In this document: positions 60,775 to 64,000 of the stretch, in pieces
How positions within the stretch are numbered: position 1 is the first letter of the stretch
Layout of the letters: each line of letters starts with the position of its first letter
Assembly: GCF_000327485.1 (NCBI RefSeq)
Contig: NC_019943.1
Coordinates: 1,984,001-2,048,000, forward strand
Length of the DNA: 64,000 nucleotides
Origin: Methanoregula formicica SMSP
GTDB lineage: Archaea > Halobacteriota > Methanomicrobia > Methanomicrobiales > Methanospirillaceae
Direction: 5' to 3'
Translations under genes and position numbers: made by a program
The notes under the pieces: model-generated
Databases searched by the model: none
Told to the model about the DNA's origin: nothing
What the model saw: only the letters and a program-made list of their open reading frames with translations

Positions 60775-61788
60775 ATGCATGAAGCACGCCAGTATGAAAA
60801 ACGCGATACCAATGCCGTGAAGTGCTCGCTCTGCAACCACCGGTGCTCGATCAACGAAGGGAAGCATGGGATCTGCGGGGTCAGGATCAATGAAAAGGGG
60901 ACGCTGTATGCCGCAACCTACGGGAAGATCAGCGCTGAAGCAGTCGACCCGATCGAGAAGAAGCCGCTCTTCCACTACTTCCCGGGCACGACATCCTATT
61001 CCCTCGGGAGCATCGGCTGCAACTTCCACTGCAGGCACTGCCAGAACTGGCACATTTCCCGTGCTGACCTTGAGACGGCACGCCTCCGCACCCTGTCACC
61101 GGAAGAGGGCGTGAGCCGGGCTGTTGGCAGTGGTTGTGCAAGCATCTCCTGGACCTACAACGAACCCACCATCTGGCACGAGTACGCGCTCGACATGGGT
61201 ACGCTCGCCCGTGCCCGGGGGCTGGGCACGGTGTACGTCACCAACGGCTACATCACGGAAGAGGCCCTGCGGGAACTCGCGCCCATGCTTGGGGCATACC
61301 GGGTCGACCTCAAGGCATTCACCGAAGATTTTTACAAAAAGGTCTGCGGGGCGCACCTCCAGCCGGTGCTCGATTCGGCAGTGCTCGCCCGCGAACTGGG
61401 CATGCATCTCGAGACCGTGACGCTTGTCATCCCGGGCCTGAACGACAGCATGGAAGAGCAGGAGGCACTCATCCGCTGGGTGATCGAACATCTCGGCCCC
61501 GACACCCCCATGCACTTCTCGGCCTTCCACCCGGACTACCAGATGACCGACCGGGCCGGGACACCGGTTGCCACCCTGGAGAAGATCTACGAGAAGGCAA
61601 AAGCGCTTGGGCTCCACTACCCGTATCTCGGCAATGTTTATCATCACCGGTACGAAAACACCTTTTGTCCGTCCTGCGGGGCCACGCTTATCGAGCGGCG
61701 GGGATTCTCCAGCCAGCCCATCGGCCTTGACGGGACCCGGTGCAGGAACTGCGGGGAGACAATTGCGGTCGTGACCCATGCCGGTTGA
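60775..61788 (+). CDS. amrS: AmmeMemoRadiSam system radical SAM enzyme
   Basis: 337 residues. The N-terminal zinc-binding region (VKCSLCNHRCSINEGKHGIC) and radical SAM motif IGCNFHCRHCQNWHIS (C-x3-C-x2-C) are diagnostic. SWTYNEPTIWHEY and VYVTNGYITEEAL follow. The C-terminal zinc ribbon is CPSCGATLIERRG...CRNCGE. Partner AMMECR1/Memo proteins are not in the window. Overlaps the Mut7-C gene by 11 bases. Confidence 0.94.
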   Translation: MHEARQYEKRDTNAVKCSLCNHRCSINEGKHGICGVRINEKGTLYAATYGKISAEAVDPIEKKPLFHYFPGTTSYSLGSIGCNFHCRHCQNWHISRADLETARLRTLSPEEGVSRAVGSGCASISWTYNEPTIWHEYALDMGTLARARGLGTVYVTNGYITEEALRELAPMLGAYRVDLKAFTEDFYKKVCGAHLQPVLDSAVLARELGMHLETVTLVIPGLNDSMEEQEALIRWVIEHLGPDTPMHFSAFHPDYQMTDRAGTPVATLEKIYEKAKALGLHYPYLGNVYHHRYENTFCPSCGATLIERRGFSSQPIGLDGTRCRNCGETIAVVTHAG

Positions 61789-62287
61789 ATGTCAGAACGA
61801 TACACGGTTCATTGCAGACAGGATGCTTGGCACCCTGACGCGCTACCTCCGGTTCATGGGCTATGACACCGAGAGCGCAAACTCCCTTGAGGAAGGGAAT
61901 ACAAAAGAGGACACCCTCCTTCTCGGGATGGCAAAAGAGCAGCACCGCATCCTCCTGACCCGGGACGCGGAACTTGCACGGCGAGCACAGGGGCAGGCCA
62001 TTTATCTCCGGTCAGAGGATGTTATGGACCAGGTCCAGCAGCTGATCGATTACCGGGTCATCGAGCGCCGGCTGACCCTGAGCCGGTGCTCGCTCTGCAA
62101 CACGAAACTCCGGGAAGCAAACACCTGCGAGATCGAACGGACCGGTTACGCCCCCCGCGACTGGAGGAGCACAAGGTTCTACTGGTGCGAGCAGTGCCAC
62201 AAGCTGTACTGGAACGGCTCGCACGGAAAGCAGCTGGAAACAAGGATCGGGACAGAAAGAAACGAAGAATCCAATAATCTACCCTGA
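61778..62287 (+). CDS. Mut7-C RNase domain protein with zinc ribbon
   Basis: 169 residues. PIN-like Mut7-C: RFIADRMLGTLTRYLRFMGY, acidic residues in LLTRDAELARRAQ. Zinc ribbon SRCSLCNTKLREAN ... YWCEQCHKLYWNGSH. Predicted RNase. Its start lies within the end of amrS, so they are translated together. Confidence 0.88.
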   Translation: MPVECQNDTRFIADRMLGTLTRYLRFMGYDTESANSLEEGNTKEDTLLLGMAKEQHRILLTRDAELARRAQGQAIYLRSEDVMDQVQQLIDYRVIERRLTLSRCSLCNTKLREANTCEIERTGYAPRDWRSTRFYWCEQCHKLYWNGSHGKQLETRIGTERNEESNNLP

Positions 62288-62298
62288 ATGCGCAGGCC

Positions 62299-63078
62299 TC
62301 AGATCGCTTCAACCAGCACCTTGTAGAACTTCTCGGAGGCGCCCCGCTCGATCCACGGACGGTGGCCGCACTTCTCCAAAAGGATGAACTCGAAATCCGG
62401 AAGAGCCTTTGACAGCGGACCATTCACGCCATCGGCAGGGTGAGGATCCCAGTCGCCGTGAATCGCAACAACCGGGCACCGGATCTCCCGGGACATGTGG
62501 AGGATCGCCTGCTTCCTCCGCAGTTCGGCTGCCTCGTCCCAGACACCCCGGAAGACATCGTACTGGCAGTGGAAGCCCTCCTCCGGCACATTGGCCGGGT
62601 CGTAGGCGTCGGCACGGGCAAGGAGGGTGCCGAGTTCCGCGAGGAGCGCGTTCTTGCCGGCTTCGGTGGTGCCGTCAAGCCCTTCGATAAGCATATTCAC
62701 CCGGTCGCGGTCCGTTTTTTTGAGGCGGGCCATCCGTGTCCGGGTGATGGACGCGGCATGCCCCTCCTCAAACGGGGGGCATCCCACAAGGATCAGTTTC
62801 TTCACCTGATCGGGATACCGGGCAGCAAGCATCCACGAGAGGAACGCACCCCACGAGAAGCCGATCAGGGTGACGGGGAGCATGCCATGCTGCGACAGGA
62901 CCGACCGGAGCTCCTGCACCTGTCCTTCGAGCGTTGTCTCTGTCTGGAAGGGTTCGAGCACCCCCGTTACCGATGACAGCTCGCGGGCAACCGGTGCCAT
63001 CTCCCCCGGTGCTCCCGGCCCGCCGTGGATCACTGCCACGGTATAGGGCCCGGGCCCCCATTTCCGTACCGGCTTCAT
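62299..63078 (-). CDS. alpha/beta hydrolase
   Basis: 259 residues. Oxyanion HGGPGAPG near the N-terminus, nucleophile elbow LIGFSWGAFLSWML (GxSxG), catalytic Asp in AIHGDWDPHPADG and His in KCGHRPWIERGA. The substrate is unknown; proline-iminopeptidase-like members share the HGGPG start. Downstream of the hydrogenase-like genes on the same strand. Confidence 0.88.
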   Translation of the reverse strand: MKPVRKWGPGPYTVAVIHGGPGAPGEMAPVARELSSVTGVLEPFQTETTLEGQVQELRSVLSQHGMLPVTLIGFSWGAFLSWMLAARYPDQVKKLILVGCPPFEEGHAASITRTRMARLKKTDRDRVNMLIEGLDGTTEAGKNALLAELGTLLARADAYDPANVPEEGFHCQYDVFRGVWDEAAELRRKQAILHMSREIRCPVVAIHGDWDPHPADGVNGPLSKALPDFEFILLEKCGHRPWIERGASEKFYKVLVEAI

Positions 63079-63141
63079 TGCACGTACCGGTTATCGTGCG
63101 GGTGTAATAAAATGTCCTTGGGGATGCAAAAAAGCGGGGGG

Positions 63142-63660
63142 TCAGCGTGTCCTGCCGGCATGTCTCATCAGCGCGAGCAGGCCGGAAAGGATCTCCTTTG
63201 GGGCCGGCGGGTTGCCCGGGATCTTCAGATCGACTGGAACAATCTTCTCTGCCCCGCCGAGCACGGCGTAAGAACCGGCAAAGATCCCGCCGGTGCAGGC
63301 ATCGTCGCCCACGGCCACCACGAACTTCGGCGACGGCATGGCATCGTAGGTCTTTTGTGCCGCTGCCGCCATGTTGTGGGTCACCGCTCCGGTCACCAGG
63401 AGCACGTCCGCATGGCGGGGAGAAGCCACGAACGTGATGCCGAACCGCTCGACATCGTAATACGGATTCGTGAGATTGTTGATCTCGATCTCGGCTGCAT
63501 TGTCGCTCCCCGTATCAAGTTCGCGGATCGCGAGACTCCCGCCAAACACGGCGTCGACCTCGCGCCGGATCTCCCGGCCCAGTGTCTCGATCTCTTCATC
63601 CCGTGCCGGAATGTCAGCTGTTACTTTCCTCTTCAGCAGGCAGGATAGTACGTTCACCAT
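63142..63660 (-). CDS. membrane-bound hydrogenase/complex-I-like small subunit lacking the cluster cysteines
   Basis: 172 residues of the NuoB/MbhJ/EchC family: NNLTNPYYDVERFGITFVAS, DVLLVTGAVTHN, GGIFAGSYAVLGGAEKIVPV. The usual GSCNGCDIEI is DTGSDNAAEIEI (Asp53/Ala56 for the CxxC), GDCA is GDDA (Asp120), and PGCPP is PGNPP (Asn150). All four residues that should hold the proximal 4Fe-4S cluster are thus replaced. Fold regions are well kept, so the protein is under selection. It lies just after the large-subunit gene. Role inferred: structural or non-redox part of an energy-converting complex. Confidence 0.85.
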   Translation of the reverse strand: MVNVLSCLLKRKVTADIPARDEEIETLGREIRREVDAVFGGSLAIRELDTGSDNAAEIEINNLTNPYYDVERFGITFVASPRHADVLLVTGAVTHNMAAAAQKTYDAMPSPKFVVAVGDDACTGGIFAGSYAVLGGAEKIVPVDLKIPGNPPAPKEILSGLLALMRHAGRTR

Positions 63661-63672
63661 TGTTACGTCACC

Positions 63673-64000
63673 TCACAGGTCTGTCCCCGCGTAGGACAGG
63701 TTCAGGCTCTTGTTGATGAGCGGGAAATCCGGAACAATCTCCCCCTGGACTGCATGTTCGATGGCCAGCCAGTTGCAGTACGAGGCGGTCCGTACCTTGT
63801 AGCGTTCGACAACCCCGTTCCGGATCCAGACCCAGCAGAGGCTCTGGCCCCGTGCAGATTCCACGAGGGTGAGAGCATAACCGTCCTTTGCTTCCCATGC
63901 CACCCGTACCGGCCCTTCCGGCAGGGAGTCAAGCAGCCGCTCGATCAGGTCGAGCGAGTCCAGGATCTCGGATGCCCGGACGGTAAACCGGGAGAGCACG
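63673..64000 (-). CDS. hydrogenase/complex-I-like large subunit, C-terminal part, no nickel cysteines
   Basis: About 109 residues to the window edge; the start is outside. KVRTASYCNWLAIEHAVQGE and IVPDFPLINKSLNLSYAGTDL match the end of Mbh/Ech/NuoD-type large subunits. Nickel-binding subunits have DPCxxC at this place; here it reads NLSYAGT. The apparent start at 63999 is just an internal Val codon (GTG). It ends 12 bases before the small subunit starts. Confidence 0.8.
   Translation of the reverse strand, partial: VLSRFTVRASEILDSLDLIERLLDSLPEGPVRVAWEAKDGYALTLVESARGQSLCWVWIRNGVVERYKVRTASYCNWLAIEHAVQGEIVPDFPLINKSLNLSYAGTDL

Overview
This window comes from a hydrogenotrophic methanogenic archaeon, most likely order Methanomicrobiales and close to Methanoregula. 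The evidence is an archaeal AlaRS, TATA-box promoters, coenzyme F390 synthetase, a Fae-Hps fusion, the methanogen homocysteine enzyme with its NIL-ferredoxin, several DUF3821 surface proteins, and a tRNA-Trp whose intron carries a box C/D guide RNA. The genus is an inference from gene content; no search was run.

Layout. 0-3 kb: sulfur and homocysteine genes (minus strand), then Nif3 and a SWIM protein. 3-7 kb: CheW and a soluble chemoreceptor, divergent from a PAS histidine kinase. 7-10.5 kb: alaS overlapping a membrane-anchored winged-helix regulator. 10.5-11 kb: no gene, but a dense hairpin array. 11-22.8 kb: housekeeping and stress genes (hisH, a PAPS-reductase-like protein, an orphan MrpF/MrpG pair, UvsE, TspO, F390 synthetase, TMEM175-like, an M13 peptidase, OsmC) and a 27-residue Lys/Ala peptide gene absent from standard ORF calls. 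22.8-24.3 kb: a 1.5 kb repeat-rich stretch without genes. 24.3-37 kb: Fae-Hps, MntP, PhzF, tRNA-Trp, acyl-CoA synthetase, surface proteins, a frameshifted DJ-1/PfpI gene, a secreted metallo-beta-lactamase-fold protein, and the methylthioadenosine salvage pair dadD/mtnP.

39-50 kb is a phosphate-uptake block: two DUF47-PiT pairs, a third PiT, then phoU-pstB-fused pstCA-pstS on the other strand, divergent from an AbrB-PhoU regulator. Low-affinity and ABC-type import are therefore side by side. 51.5-59.8 kb is a co-directional array of signal- or membrane-anchored proteins with about 14 DUF3821 repeats. It ends in a DUF2178 membrane protein and an XRE regulator and is preceded by a perfect 20-bp palindrome at the promoter.

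59.8-64 kb holds pyrH, a zinc ribbon, an AmmeMemoRadiSam radical SAM enzyme, a Mut7-C protein and an alpha/beta hydrolase. At the right edge are the small subunit and the end of the large subunit of a membrane-bound hydrogenase-like complex. The canonical metal-binding cysteines visible in these two pieces are replaced.

The strongest candidates for something unusual are the cysteine-less hydrogenase-like module, the DUF3821 array with its operator, the Lys/Ala micro-protein, the hairpin array at 10.6-10.9 kb with a relative at 23.9-24.1 kb, and the tRNA-Pro/nth junction.
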